NCBI GenBank assembly: GCA_020637805.1
Contig: JACKJU010000003.1
Coordinates: 1-64,000, forward strand
DNA length: 64,000 bases
Direction: 5' to 3'
From: Nitratireductor sp.
GTDB taxonomy: Bacteria > Pseudomonadota > Alphaproteobacteria > Rhizobiales > Rhizobiaceae
Position 1 is the stretch's first letter, and each line of letters opens with the position of its first letter. The notes under the pieces were generated by a model. The model was not told the DNA's origin, did no database searches, and saw only the letters and a program-made list of their open reading frames with translations. Made by a program: the position numbers and the translations under genes. Positions 43,748 to 54,456 of this stretch are shown here, piece by piece.

Positions 43748-44194
43748 ATGCTTCAGGAATTCAAGAAATTCATCATGCGCGGGAATGTCATGGACCTCGC
43801 TGTCGGTGTCATCATCGGCGGTGCGTTCGGGACCATCGTCACCTCGCTGACCGGAGACGTCATCATGCCGGTGGTCGGGGCCATCTTCGGCGGGCTGGAT
43901 TTCTCCAACTACTTCGCGCCACTTTCCTCTGGCGTTACAGCGGCAACGCTGGATGCAGCAAAGGAACAGGGCGCAGTGCTCGCCTATGGCAGTTTCCTGA
44001 CGGCGGTAATCAACTTCGTAATCCTCGCCTTCATCATCTTCCTGATGGTCAAGGCCGTGAATTCGATGATGGAGAAGGAAGAAACGCCAGCCCCGCCGCC
44101 TGGCCCGACGCCTGATCAGCAGCTCCTCATGGAAATCCGCGACGCGCTGGTAGCAAAGCCGAAAGCCACGCGCTCGGCTGCCAAGAAGTCCTGA
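43748..44194 (+). CDS. mscL: Large-conductance mechanosensitive channel
   Basis: A 148-residue inner-membrane channel that opens on membrane tension and releases solutes upon hypo-osmotic shock. The N-terminal amphipathic helix and pore helix are clear (MLQEFKKFIMRGNVMDLAVG, VIIGGAFGTIVTSL). A periplasmic loop, the second helix (LTAVINFVILAFIIFLMVKAVN) and a cytoplasmic helix with a Lys/Ala-rich tail follow. ATG 43748 is the conserved family start. It is monocistronic with a strong terminator. Confidence 0.96.
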   Translation: MLQEFKKFIMRGNVMDLAVGVIIGGAFGTIVTSLTGDVIMPVVGAIFGGLDFSNYFAPLSSGVTAATLDAAKEQGAVLAYGSFLTAVINFVILAFIIFLMVKAVNSMMEKEETPAPPPGPTPDQQLLMEIRDALVAKPKATRSAAKKS

Positions 44195-44196
44195 CC

Positions 44197-44222
44197 AGAG
44201 CAATTTCGATTTTGATCGAATA
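44197..44222. repeat. Short intergenic element resembling that at 33539
   Basis: AGAGCAATTTCGATTTT followed by GATCGAAT lies just after the mscL stop. TTCGATTTTGATCGAA is itself partly palindromic. The first 17 bases differ from the copy at 33539 at only two positions. Confidence 0.35.
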
Positions 44223-44241
44223 CGCAGTCCGCACATCAACG

Positions 44242-44277
44242 AACCCGCCGGCATTGCCGGCGGGTTTGCTTTTTTTC
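44242..44277 (+). terminator. Intrinsic terminator of mscL
   Basis: AACCCGCCGGC (44242-44252) pairs perfectly with GCCGGCGGGTT (44256-44266) around ATT, followed by TGCTTTTTTT. It is strong and separates mscL from the transport/oxidation locus. Confidence 0.92.
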
Positions 44278-44337
44278 CGCGTGCCATCCGCCGCCGCCCC
44301 TGGTGCCGTCCCCCGAGAATATTGAGACTTCCGGGTA

Positions 44338-44358
44338 TGTGGCATGACTCTGTGGCAT
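44338..44358. promoter_or_regulatory. Direct repeat upstream of the binding-protein gene
   Basis: TGTGGCAT occurs twice (44338-44345 and 44351-44358), 13 bp apart, about 65 bp before the binding-protein start. Direct repeats near -35 are typical of AraC-family activator sites, although 13-bp spacing is shorter than usual. An AraC regulator is encoded in the same locus. Confidence 0.35.
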
Positions 44359-44420
44359 CGCAACCCCACCTGAATTGACCCACGCTCAAACACCCAAAAT
44401 GGATGCAGGGAGGAAAAGCG

Positions 44421-45683
44421 ATGCGTTCAGGATTGATGGCAGGTGCTGCAGCGGTTGCGCTGCTGGCGAGTGCATACTCGGCTTCGGCAGAGGGCGGCCC
44501 GTTGAAGGTGGGCGTTCTTGCAACGCTCGAGGGCACATATACGGTTCTCGGCGAAGATGGCGTGCGCGGGTTGAAGACCGCGCTTGGTCAAGCTGGCGGA
44601 AAGGCCGGCGGGCGTGAGATCGAACTGGTGATCCAGTCGACGGATGCCAGCCCGGACAGCGCAGTTCGCGGCGCGCGCAAGCTCGTGGAACAGGATGGTG
44701 TCGAGATCGTGGTCGGTCCGCTTTCCGGCTCCGAGGGCATCGCCATTCGCGATTACTGCAAGACCCAGCCGGGTGTCACCTTCATCAACGGTATTTCCGG
44801 CGCCCAGGAAACGACCTATGTCGATCCGTGCCCGAATATGTACCGCTTCAACATGGATGGCGCGCAGTGGTCCGCCGGCCTCGGCGACTACATCTACAAT
44901 GAGAAGGGCTACAAGAAGATCGCAACCGTGGGCGAGGACTATTCCTTCGTCTACACCCAGGTCCTCGGACTTGTCACCGAGTTCTGCTCGGCGGGTGGCG
45001 AAGTGAGCGAGCGCTTCTGGGTTCCACTCGGTACCAAGGACTTCGGTTCCATCATCGCCGCCTTGCCGGATGATGTGGACGCAATCTATCTTGGCCTTGG
45101 CGGCGGCGATGCCGTCAACTTCCTCAACCAGTACCAGCAGGCAGGCGGCGAAGCCAACCTCATCGGCGGCACGATCATGGTTGACGGTACCGTTCTCAGT
45201 TCCAAGGGCTCGGCCAAGGAGGCACTTATCGGTGTTCCGTCGGCCGGACCACAAGCGGACACCTGGGATGATCCGAAATGGCAGGCCTATGTGAAAGCAT
45301 ATCAGGATGCCTTCCCGCCGGATCAGCGCTTCCCGATCCCGTCGCTCCTTGGCACTGGTTACTACAACGCCACCAACGCGATGATTCAGTGCCTCGACAA
45401 GACCAATGGCGACCTTTCGGATGGCCAGGCAGCCTTCCGTCAATGCCTTGACACGCTCGAGCTCGATGCGCCGAACGGCAAGATCACGCTCGACAGCAAC
45501 CGTCAGGCGATCGGAACCAACTTCGTCTCCGAGGTTGTCGAACTTCCCGACGGAACGCTTGCCACCAAGCTTGTTTCCATGAAGGAAAACGTCAACCAGA
45601 CGCTGGGTATCGACCCCGAAGCGTTCGCGAAAATCGGGTTGCCGAGCCGCGACGTTCCGGAGTGCAAGACCTCCTACAACTGA
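44421..45683 (+). CDS. Branched-chain-type (Liv) ABC transporter substrate-binding protein
   Basis: A 420-residue periplasmic binding protein of the Leu/Ile/Val-binding (type I) family. A signal peptide covers residues 1-23 (AYSASA/EG). The first strand PLKVGVLATLEGTYTVLGED, the hinge-region VEIVVGPLSGSEGIAIRDYC and the C-terminal GTNFVSEVVELPDGTLATK are typical. Such proteins bind amino acids, amides, aromatic acids or other small carboxylates. ATG 44421 has GGGAGGAAAAGC upstream. It is the natural partner of LivH/M/G/F encoded at 49.5-54.5 kb, although four kilobases of catabolic and regulatory genes lie between. Ligand unknown. Confidence 0.92.
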   Translation: MRSGLMAGAAAVALLASAYSASAEGGPLKVGVLATLEGTYTVLGEDGVRGLKTALGQAGGKAGGREIELVIQSTDASPDSAVRGARKLVEQDGVEIVVGPLSGSEGIAIRDYCKTQPGVTFINGISGAQETTYVDPCPNMYRFNMDGAQWSAGLGDYIYNEKGYKKIATVGEDYSFVYTQVLGLVTEFCSAGGEVSERFWVPLGTKDFGSIIAALPDDVDAIYLGLGGGDAVNFLNQYQQAGGEANLIGGTIMVDGTVLSSKGSAKEALIGVPSAGPQADTWDDPKWQAYVKAYQDAFPPDQRFPIPSLLGTGYYNATNAMIQCLDKTNGDLSDGQAAFRQCLDTLELDAPNGKITLDSNRQAIGTNFVSEVVELPDGTLATKLVSMKENVNQTLGIDPEAFAKIGLPSRDVPECKTSYN

Positions 45684-45720
45684 TCAGCCGGTTTCAAACC
45701 AGCAGAATTGAAACGCATCC

Positions 45721-45751
45721 GGGCGGAATTTCCGCCCGGCATGCATGCCGG
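45721..45751 (+). other. Tandem hairpins after the binding-protein gene
   Basis: GGGCGGAATTTCCGCCC (45721-45737) and CCGGCATGCATGCCGG (45736-45751) are two adjoining perfect dyads 37 bases after the stop. Hairpins at this place often stabilise binding-protein mRNA and reduce read-through into downstream genes. There is no U-run. Confidence 0.5.
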
Positions 45752-45819
45752 TTGTCTTTGGCCGGCCGTCTTCGCTTGTCAACGGACCATGCTGCGGAAC
45801 CAGGGCTGCGGAACCAGGG

Positions 45820-46860
45820 ATGTCTCTTATCTCTTTCAACTGGCGTGTTCATTTCGCCGACGGCGTGCTGGAGGAGGCAATCGGGTCCGAGATAGACATG
45901 CGCGGACTTGGCGCGCCGCTTCTCGTCTCGGAGGCAGAGATGTTGACCTCCGAACTCGCCGACCGCATCCGCTACAGCCTGCCGCCCAGGATAAGGGCCA
46001 GCGAGTGTTTCCCCGTTTTGGACGCCAACGCCCCGGTGGAAATCGCAACCGCGCTGCAGCAAGGTTCCTTTGACACCGTAATTGCCTTCGGCCCGGCGCG
46101 TATGCTGGTGGCTGCCCAGGAGGCGGTAAGATACAGCGGCCAGAAATCGGGAAGAAAGATCGCACTCCTTGCTGTGCCTGGCCTTGAAGGCCTTCCCGCA
46201 AGCTGGTCGGCAAGCAGCGGCAGCAAGAATGCCGGCGCAGTTGCATCGGCCATTGTCTGCGACCCGACCGTCACCTTCGGTATCGCCCCCCGTATGACTG
46301 CTTCGGCGGGCATTGATATTCTCGCCCAGTGCCTGGAGGCGTGTTTCTCCTGTCACTACAATCCCCCGGCAGACGGCATAGCCATCGAGGGTCTTACGAG
46401 GGTCATAAACGCCCTTCCCAAACTGATGGATGCAGACTCGCTTGATCTGCGCCGCGAGATAATGGCCGCGAGCCTGAGTGCCAGCCTTGCTCAGACCAAG
46501 GGGCCGGGACCCAGCCAGAGATTGTGCGATGCGCTTTGCGAAGCCACTGGCCGCCGGGTCGACCGCGGTAGCGTCAAAGCCATCGCACTGCCCGGAATTG
46601 TGGCCTTCCTCGAACACGAACTGGATATGGACAAGCGGCGGCAGCTTACAGGTCTTTTCCCCGATGCGGAGAAGGGGAGCCTGGCGGCATGTCTCGACAG
46701 CTTCATTCGCGATTTGCCCTTGCCGCGCAACTTCCCGGAAATCGGTATCAGCACCGGGGAACTCTTTCTTGCCGTGGACAGGCTTGCGCAATCGGGCATC
46801 CAGACGGATTGCTACGCGCATCTTCAGGCCATTCCCGAGCCAAAACAGCGTCAGAATTGA
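45820..46860 (+). CDS. Degenerate iron-containing alcohol dehydrogenase-fold protein
   Basis: A 346-residue protein whose overall pattern follows the Fe-ADH/maleylacetate reductase family: an opening ISFNWRVHFADGVLEEAIG, a Rossmann-like half, and the second-half block ASAGIDILAQCLEACFSCH. The signature residues are eroded. The GGGS NAD loop is replaced by FGPARM. Of the four metal ligands only the Asp (GIDIL) remains, with Gln in place of the next His (AQCLEA). The HxxxH and PHG histidines have no equivalents (GRRVDRGSVKAI). It may be a pseudoenzyme or use a different chemistry. ATG 45820 is chosen because it begins the fold directly; 45745 is possible. The aldehyde dehydrogenase gene follows after 10 bases. 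Confidence 0.7.
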   Translation: MSLISFNWRVHFADGVLEEAIGSEIDMRGLGAPLLVSEAEMLTSELADRIRYSLPPRIRASECFPVLDANAPVEIATALQQGSFDTVIAFGPARMLVAAQEAVRYSGQKSGRKIALLAVPGLEGLPASWSASSGSKNAGAVASAIVCDPTVTFGIAPRMTASAGIDILAQCLEACFSCHYNPPADGIAIEGLTRVINALPKLMDADSLDLRREIMAASLSASLAQTKGPGPSQRLCDALCEATGRRVDRGSVKAIALPGIVAFLEHELDMDKRRQLTGLFPDAEKGSLAACLDSFIRDLPLPRNFPEIGISTGELFLAVDRLAQSGIQTDCYAHLQAIPEPKQRQN

Positions 46861-46870
46861 AGGCTGCCTC

Positions 46871-48301
46871 ATGCGTTCCTTGTTCATCAATGGCGAGAAG
46901 GTCGTAACCACGCAGGCGATCCAAAATGTCAATCCTTCCGACACTGCCGATGTCGTCGGCGAATACGCCATGGCCGGCATTCAGGAAACGCAGGACGCGA
47001 TAGCCGCCGCGCGGGCCGCATTTCCGGCATGGGCCGCTGCCACGCCACAGGCCAGGCACGACATCCTCTTGCGCGCAGGCAACGAGATACTCGACCGGCG
47101 CCGGGAACTGGCCGACCTGTTGGCCCGCGAGGAAGGCAAGCTTCTGGGCGAGGCGGAAATCGAGGTCGTGCGCGCCGGCCACATCCTTCAGTTCTTTGCC
47201 GGAGAGGCAGTCCGGTTGAAAGGAGAAACAGGGGCTTCGGTTCGTCCCGGAATATATGTCGATGTGACGCGCGAACCTGTTGGTGTGATCGGTCTCATCA
47301 CGCCGTGGAATTTTCCCATCGCAATTCCGGCGTGGAAAATCGCCCCGGCGCTGGCCTACGGCAACACGGTTGTTTTCAAGCCGGCGGAACTGGTGCCCGG
47401 GAGTGCCTGGGAACTCGTGGACATTCTTCACCGCGCAGGCCTGCCGCCCGGTGTGCTCAATCTGCTGACCGGCAAGGGATCCGTGGTGGGCCAGGCAATC
47501 CTGGACGATCCCGCCGTGGATGCAATCAGTTTCACCGGCTCTCAGGCGACCGGCAAGCGAGTGGCACAAGCTTCACTGGCGCACATGAGGCGGTTCCAAC
47601 TCGAAATGGGCGGCAAGAATCCGCTGCTGGTGCTCGATGACGCTGATCTGGAAATTGCGGTCGAATGCGCTCTCGACGGCAGTTTTTATTCCACAGGGCA
47701 ACGTTGCACTGCCTCGTCACGGCTGATCGTCACCAACTCGATACACGACCGGTTTGTCGAGATGCTGGCCGAACGGATGCGGCGACTGGTTGTCGGCGAT
47801 GCCCGCAAGCCCGGTACCGGCATGGGGCCGGTCGTGGACGAGAACCAGTTGAGGCAGGACACCGACTATATCGAGGTGGCACGCAGGCAGGGGGGCACGC
47901 TGAGAACCGGCGGCGAGCGGCTGCGCCGTGAGACTCCCGGGTATTACCTCAGTCCGGCCCTGATCACCAACACCACCAACGACATGCGGATAAATCGCGA
48001 GGAGGTGTTTGGACCGGTCGCCTCCGTCATTCGTGTGCGCGATTACGAGGAGGGTCTGTCGGTCGCAAACGACACGGAGTTTGGCCTGTGTGCGGGCATC
48101 TGCACCACCTCGCTCAAATACGCCAGCGATTTCAAGCAGAAGAGCGAGGCGGGAATGGTGATGGTCAACCTGCCTACTGCGGGTGTCGACCATCATGTTC
48201 CCTTTGGCGGCCGCAAGGGATCCAGTTTCGGACCCCGCGAACAGGGCGCCCATGCGCGCGAGTTCTTTACCGAAATCAAGACTTCCTACACCCGTCCCTA
48301 G
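46871..48301 (+). CDS. NAD(P)-dependent aldehyde dehydrogenase
   Basis: A 476-residue ALDH-superfamily enzyme that oxidises an aldehyde to an acid. Seen: cofactor region GLITPWNFPIAIPAWKIAPA (with the conserved catalytic Asn) near residue 145, FTGSQATGKRVA, the general base Glu in FQLEMGGKNP near residue 243 and the nucleophilic Cys in TGQRCTASSR near residue 278. The C-terminal PFGGRKGSSFGPREQG is typical of semialdehyde dehydrogenases, with resemblance to the alpha-ketoglutaric semialdehyde group. It lies between the degenerate ADH gene and the AraC gene, in a locus that also encodes a Mo hydroxylase. Confidence 0.93.
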   Translation: MRSLFINGEKVVTTQAIQNVNPSDTADVVGEYAMAGIQETQDAIAAARAAFPAWAAATPQARHDILLRAGNEILDRRRELADLLAREEGKLLGEAEIEVVRAGHILQFFAGEAVRLKGETGASVRPGIYVDVTREPVGVIGLITPWNFPIAIPAWKIAPALAYGNTVVFKPAELVPGSAWELVDILHRAGLPPGVLNLLTGKGSVVGQAILDDPAVDAISFTGSQATGKRVAQASLAHMRRFQLEMGGKNPLLVLDDADLEIAVECALDGSFYSTGQRCTASSRLIVTNSIHDRFVEMLAERMRRLVVGDARKPGTGMGPVVDENQLRQDTDYIEVARRQGGTLRTGGERLRRETPGYYLSPALITNTTNDMRINREEVFGPVASVIRVRDYEEGLSVANDTEFGLCAGICTTSLKYASDFKQKSEAGMVMVNLPTAGVDHHVPFGGRKGSSFGPREQGAHAREFFTEIKTSYTRP

Positions 48302-48441
48302 GGTTCAGGGAGCCGTTTGCGCGACCTGCTCCAGGTCTCTTGATGTATCTGAAAGTCTTTTTTTGCCGAAATTGCACTTGCCGCGGCTCTGGCGCTGTTT
48401 CAGACTTGGAAGATTGCGACTTACGACTTTGGGAGGGGTGG

Positions 48442-49293
48442 ATGAGTTGCGCATTGTCGGTTCGGCACGGATCTTTCGGCCGTGCTGCGGTCTACCAGCT
48501 TGACCGCACCATCATCACGCATGCCCACCGCGAGGGGCACCTGATATTCTATCTGGACGGCCAGGAATCCTCTGTGGAATTCGAGGACAAGGGCTGTGCA
48601 TTGAATGACAGCTTCAGTGTCGCTGTCAGCCCTTGGGAGCCGCACAGTTTTCAAATTCCTCCAAATTCCACTTCCTGCCTTTGCCTCGTTCTCTACATCA
48701 AGCCGATCTGGTTTCTCGAAAACAGCCCGTCCGCCGAGTTCGCGCTGCAATTCGGATGCAACGAGGTAAGGCTGACGCCGCAGCTGCACGAACTCGTCAT
48801 GCGGCTGACTTCGCTCCTGCTCGACAACGAACATGTCGACCAGTTTGACCTCATCCTTTTCGAGCTGATCAGGCGCTGTTTCGAACAGACCTGGCTGAGG
48901 ATGCCAAAGGCGGGGCTACTGGATCGCGCCAGGTTGCGTTTCAGCGATTTCAGGGTGCGCCGGTCGCTGCGTATCATGCATGAATCGATTTCGGTCGAAA
49001 GCGACGTCGAAAGCCTTGCAAGGCAGGTCGGTCTGTCGCGACCTCATTTCTTCAAGCTTTTCAAGATGCAGATGGGGGTAACTCCAAACATCTACCTCAA
49101 TACCCTGCGTTCAGAACACGCTATCCACGATCTCCTCAAGACCGAAAAATCGGTAACCGACATAGCCGAGGAACTGGGCTTTTCCTCGCAGGCAAGTTTC
49201 ACCCGTTTCTTCTCGTCGAATGTCGGCATCGCGCCCAGCGAATACCGCCGCGTGGCCCGCGTTGATGCGGAGTCTTTTCCGATGGTCAGCTAA
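48442..49293 (+). CDS. AraC-family transcriptional regulator
   Basis: A 283-residue AraC/XylS regulator. The N-terminal half is a cupin-like ligand-binding region (ITHAHREGHLIFYLDG near residue 32, SPWEPHSFQIPPNST). The C-terminal 100 residues contain the two helix-turn-helix motifs (VESLARQVGLSRPHFFKLFK and VTDIAEELGFSSQASFTRFF, ending in SEYRR). GGGAGGGGTGG precedes ATG 48442. It is the only regulator in the transport/oxidation locus and sits between the catabolic genes and the Liv genes on the same strand. It probably activates one or both transcripts in response to the imported substrate. Confidence 0.92.
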   Translation: MSCALSVRHGSFGRAAVYQLDRTIITHAHREGHLIFYLDGQESSVEFEDKGCALNDSFSVAVSPWEPHSFQIPPNSTSCLCLVLYIKPIWFLENSPSAEFALQFGCNEVRLTPQLHELVMRLTSLLLDNEHVDQFDLILFELIRRCFEQTWLRMPKAGLLDRARLRFSDFRVRRSLRIMHESISVESDVESLARQVGLSRPHFFKLFKMQMGVTPNIYLNTLRSEHAIHDLLKTEKSVTDIAEELGFSSQASFTRFFSSNVGIAPSEYRRVARVDAESFPMVS

Positions 49294-49381
49294 CCCGCAA
49301 GACTTAAAGGTATGGGTTTGTCGGTGACAGTCTTTATCCTTCGGGGAGGTTCCGGGTTGAAGTGGAACCAGGGAGGAAAAG

Positions 49382-49477
49382 ATGTTGCCGGTTCCGTCCG
49401 CAAACGGATTGCCACGAGATAGCGGGAATCCGCGTCGTTTCGTCCGGTGCGCCAGGTCCGCCGGAGGGGTTGCATGA
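49382..49477 (+). CDS. Putative 31-residue leader peptide overlapping livH
   Basis: A small ORF beginning ATG TTG CCG, preceded by a strong CAGGGAGGAAAAG ribosome-binding site nearly identical to that of the binding-protein gene. It ends in TGA overlapping the livH start (ATGA, 49474-49477). The product, MLPVPSANGLPRDSG..., is rich in Pro, Arg and Gly and has no signal peptide or helix. It may couple translation to livH or act as an attenuating leader. Expression is not demonstrated. Confidence 0.45.
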   Translation: MLPVPSANGLPRDSGNPRRFVRCARSAGGVA

Positions 49478-50484
49478 GACGGTTCGCGTCCAGGCATCCC
49501 TGGTGGTCTGCGATCATCGTCGTGGTCGCTTTCATACTGTTGTGGATGATGTTCGCGGTATGGCCAGAATGGCTTTCTGACCTTATCGGATCGAAGAAGC
49601 TGTTCCTGAATGCGCTCTTCAACGGCATCACGCTTGGCGGGTTGTATTTTCTCGTCGCTTCGGGTTTCACCCTGATTTTCGGCCTGATGCGCAACGTCAA
49701 CCTGGCGCATGGCTCGCTCTATCTCCTGGGCGGCTATGTTGGCTATTTCGTTGCCAGTTGGACGGGCTATTGGCTGCTGGCATTCCCGGCTGCCTTCATC
49801 GTCATGGCGCTGCTGGGACTGCTTTTCCAGTATTTCGTCTTTCGCCGGATGGAAGGCGAGGACCTGCGCCAGACACTGGTGACCATCGGCATTTCCATTG
49901 TGGTCGCCGATCTGATGCTCTGGTCGTTTGGCGGCGATTTCTACAACATCAATCCGCCGGAATGGCTTTCCGGTCCGATGGATACGTTCTTCATCACCGC
50001 AGTCAAGAGCTCTGGCGACTACGTTTTTCTGCGCTATCCCATGGTGCGCGTCGTCATCTTCGCCGCATCTGTCGTGATCGGTCTGGCGATGTGGATCGCT
50101 CTGAACAGGACACGCATCGGCATGCTGATCCGCGCGGGCGTGGATGATCGCGACATGCTGTCGGCAACGGGCGTGCGGATACAGCTCGTGTTTCTGGGGG
50201 TCTTTGCCTTCGGGGCTGGGCTGGCCGGCGCGGCCGGAGTGGTCGGAGGCACTTTCCAGTCGCTCGCCCCGGGCGAGGATACACGCTTTCTGCTGGCATC
50301 GCTTGTCGTGGTAATCGTCGGGGGCATGGGGTCCATTCCGGGAACGGCCATCGGAGCGCTGCTTGTTGGCGTGGCCGAGCAGTTTGGCTCGGTCTACTTC
50401 CCGACCTATGCGGTTGTTCTGACCTTCCTGATCATGGTTGCCGTGCTCGCATTCCGCCCTCAGGGCATCATGGGCAGGAGCTAG
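49474..50484 (+). CDS. livH: Liv-type ABC transporter permease (LivH family)
   Basis: A 336-residue inner-membrane permease of the branched-chain ABC family. About eight transmembrane helices are present; the conserved NGITLGGLYFLVASGFTLIFG and RNVNLAHGSLYLLGGYVGY region is near residues 50-95. The EAA-like coupling helix region is ALNRTRIGMLIRAGVDDRDMLSATGV near residue 215. The N-terminus carries an extra basic/hydrophobic segment. It pairs with LivM to form the translocation channel. GGAGGGG precedes ATG 49474. The symbol marks the family, not leucine specificity. Confidence 0.93.
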   Translation: MRRFASRHPWWSAIIVVVAFILLWMMFAVWPEWLSDLIGSKKLFLNALFNGITLGGLYFLVASGFTLIFGLMRNVNLAHGSLYLLGGYVGYFVASWTGYWLLAFPAAFIVMALLGLLFQYFVFRRMEGEDLRQTLVTIGISIVVADLMLWSFGGDFYNINPPEWLSGPMDTFFITAVKSSGDYVFLRYPMVRVVIFAASVVIGLAMWIALNRTRIGMLIRAGVDDRDMLSATGVRIQLVFLGVFAFGAGLAGAAGVVGGTFQSLAPGEDTRFLLASLVVVIVGGMGSIPGTAIGALLVGVAEQFGSVYFPTYAVVLTFLIMVAVLAFRPQGIMGRS

Positions 50485-50487
50485 GCA

Positions 50488-51549
50488 ATGGCGCTGTTCG
50501 AGCCCCACAACATTTCGCGCATCGACCGGTCGCCCGGCTGGATCGAACGGATACCGGGTCCCTATTGGGCATTGGCGATCCTCTTGCTGATAATGCCTTC
50601 GCTCGCCTCGGACTTTGTTCTCTTCCAGATCTTTGGCTGGAGCTTCATCCTTGGAATGATTGCGCTAAGCCTGATGTTCCTGGCGGGCTATGGCGGCATG
50701 GTTTCGGTAGCCCAGATGTCGGTCGCCGGCATCGCCGGTTACATGGTCGCCATCTTCGGCGAAAGCGCCATCGACCAGATCAGCATGGGCTGGCCATGGT
50801 TCGTGGCCATTCCGCTGGGCATACTGATTGCAGCCATTCTGGCTACATGTGTTGGATGGCTCGCGGTCCGTACCGAGGGCATCTACACGATCATGATCAC
50901 GCTGGCGATTGCGGCTGCCTTCTTCTATTTCTGCCGCCAGAACTACACCGTGTTCAATGGCTTTTCGGGTTTCAACGGCGTTCTGCCGCCGGAACTCTTC
51001 GGCGTCGACTGGCGCACCGCCGTTCCGTTCTACTATTTGTGCCTGTTCTGGGCAGCTCTCTATTTTCTGGTGGTTCTCTACGTTTCGCGGTCACCCTTCG
51101 GCCTGGCGCTGCAGGGGGTTCGTGACAATCCGCGAAGGATGGCGGCTCTGGGCTACAACGTGACGGCCCACCGTGTTGCCGCCTACACCGCTGCTTCCAT
51201 TCCCGCGGCAACGGGGGGCATTCTGCTCACATGGCAGAGTGCCCAGATATCGCCTGGAACGATATCCATCGGCCCGGCTATCGATATCCTGGTTGTCGCC
51301 ATCGTCGGCGGATTGCGCCACCCGATCGGTCCATTCATTGGTGCGTTTGTCTATGTCCTTCTCAAGACGTTTGCCGTCGACTTCCTGACCTCGCTCGGGT
51401 TGAGTGGTGAACGTTTCCAGCTGATCATCGGCCTTGGCTTTCTTGTCATCGTGTTCTGGTCGCCCGACGGCGTATTGGGACTGTGGGAGAAGTTCAGGAA
51501 CTGGCAGAAACGTGATCCCCTGCGCGGACAGGAAGGAGGCATCGAATGA
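50488..51549 (+). CDS. livM: Liv-type ABC transporter permease (LivM family)
   Basis: A 353-residue permease with about ten hydrophobic helices. The LivM block MFLAGYGGMVSVAQMSVAGIAGYMVAI is near residues 65-90. The coupling segment SPFGLALQGVRDNPRRMAALGYNV is near residues 205-230, and GGILLTWQSAQISPG and VVAIVGGLRHPIGPFIGAFVY match the family. It follows livH by 3 bases and overlaps livG by 4 bases (ATGA), so it belongs to the same transcript. Confidence 0.93.
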   Translation: MALFEPHNISRIDRSPGWIERIPGPYWALAILLLIMPSLASDFVLFQIFGWSFILGMIALSLMFLAGYGGMVSVAQMSVAGIAGYMVAIFGESAIDQISMGWPWFVAIPLGILIAAILATCVGWLAVRTEGIYTIMITLAIAAAFFYFCRQNYTVFNGFSGFNGVLPPELFGVDWRTAVPFYYLCLFWAALYFLVVLYVSRSPFGLALQGVRDNPRRMAALGYNVTAHRVAAYTAASIPAATGGILLTWQSAQISPGTISIGPAIDILVVAIVGGLRHPIGPFIGAFVYVLLKTFAVDFLTSLGLSGERFQLIIGLGFLVIVFWSPDGVLGLWEKFRNWQKRDPLRGQEGGIE

Positions 51550-52302
51550 CGCCTTCGACCGCTACAGAATCCGCACTCGAACTGCGCAACGTGTCGAAGT
51601 CGTTTGGAGCGCTCGCGGCCCTCTCCGACATCACCTTTTCCGTTAGGCCCGGAGAGCGGCGCGCGGTGCTGGGCTCCAACGGGGCAGGCAAGACGACGCT
51701 GTTCAACTGCATCACCGGCGACTTCCCGCCGACTTCAGGCAACATCCGCTTCTTCGGGGAGGACGTTACAGATTTTGCTCCCTACGAGCGCATCCGGCGC
51801 GGCCTGAGGCGCACATACCAAATATCTCTGCTGTTCGCGGGGCTTTCCGTCGCCGACAACGTCTACCTTGCCTGCCGTGGCGTTTCGCGCGGCCGCTTCT
51901 CATTTATCCGGCCGCGCCGCAACGACGTCCTGCTGCAGAGCGCCGAGGAACTGATGCACACGGTGCGCATCGACGGCGTAAGGGACCATCTCGTTTCCGA
52001 GCTTTCCTACGGGCAGCAGCGCCAGCTCGAAATCGCCATGGCTCTTGCCGGTGCTCCGCGTTTCATTCTCTTCGACGAACCGGCTGCCGGGCTTTCGCCG
52101 ACGGAGCGCGCAGAGCTGGTGAACATCCTGACCGGTCTTCCCGCCCATATCGGTTTCATCATCATCGAGCACGACATGGATGTGGCGCTGCGCGTCTCCG
52201 ACTATGTCACGATGATGCACAATGGCCGGGTCTTCAAGGAAGGCAAGCCGGCCGAGATCGAGGAGGATGAGGAAGTCCAGTCGCTTTACCTTGGGGGTGC
52301 CC

Positions 52303-52310
<8 letters not shown>
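51546..52310 (+). CDS. livG: Liv-type ABC transporter ATPase (LivG family)
   Basis: A 254-residue ATP-binding subunit. Walker A GSNGAGKTT lies near residue 45, the signature as LSYGQQRQLEIAMAL near residue 160, Walker B FILFDEPAAGLS near residue 180 and the H-loop His in IIEHDMDVALRVSD. The long insert YERIRRGLRRTYQISLLFAGLSV is characteristic of LivG. It energises import together with the LivF half of the next gene, which it overlaps by 8 bases. Confidence 0.94.

Positions 52311-54455
<2,145 letters not shown>

Positions 54456-54456
<1 letters not shown>

Noticed and set aside
44338..44358. Sigma-54 promoter (TGGCA-N-GC) before the binding-protein gene
   Set aside because: TGGCAT is present but the -12 TTGC element at the required spacing is not; the direct-repeat reading fits better.
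49111..50508. Minus-strand frame of 465 codons opposite AraC/livH
   Set aside because: His/Arg/Asp-rich shadow of permease codons; the plus-strand genes are certain.
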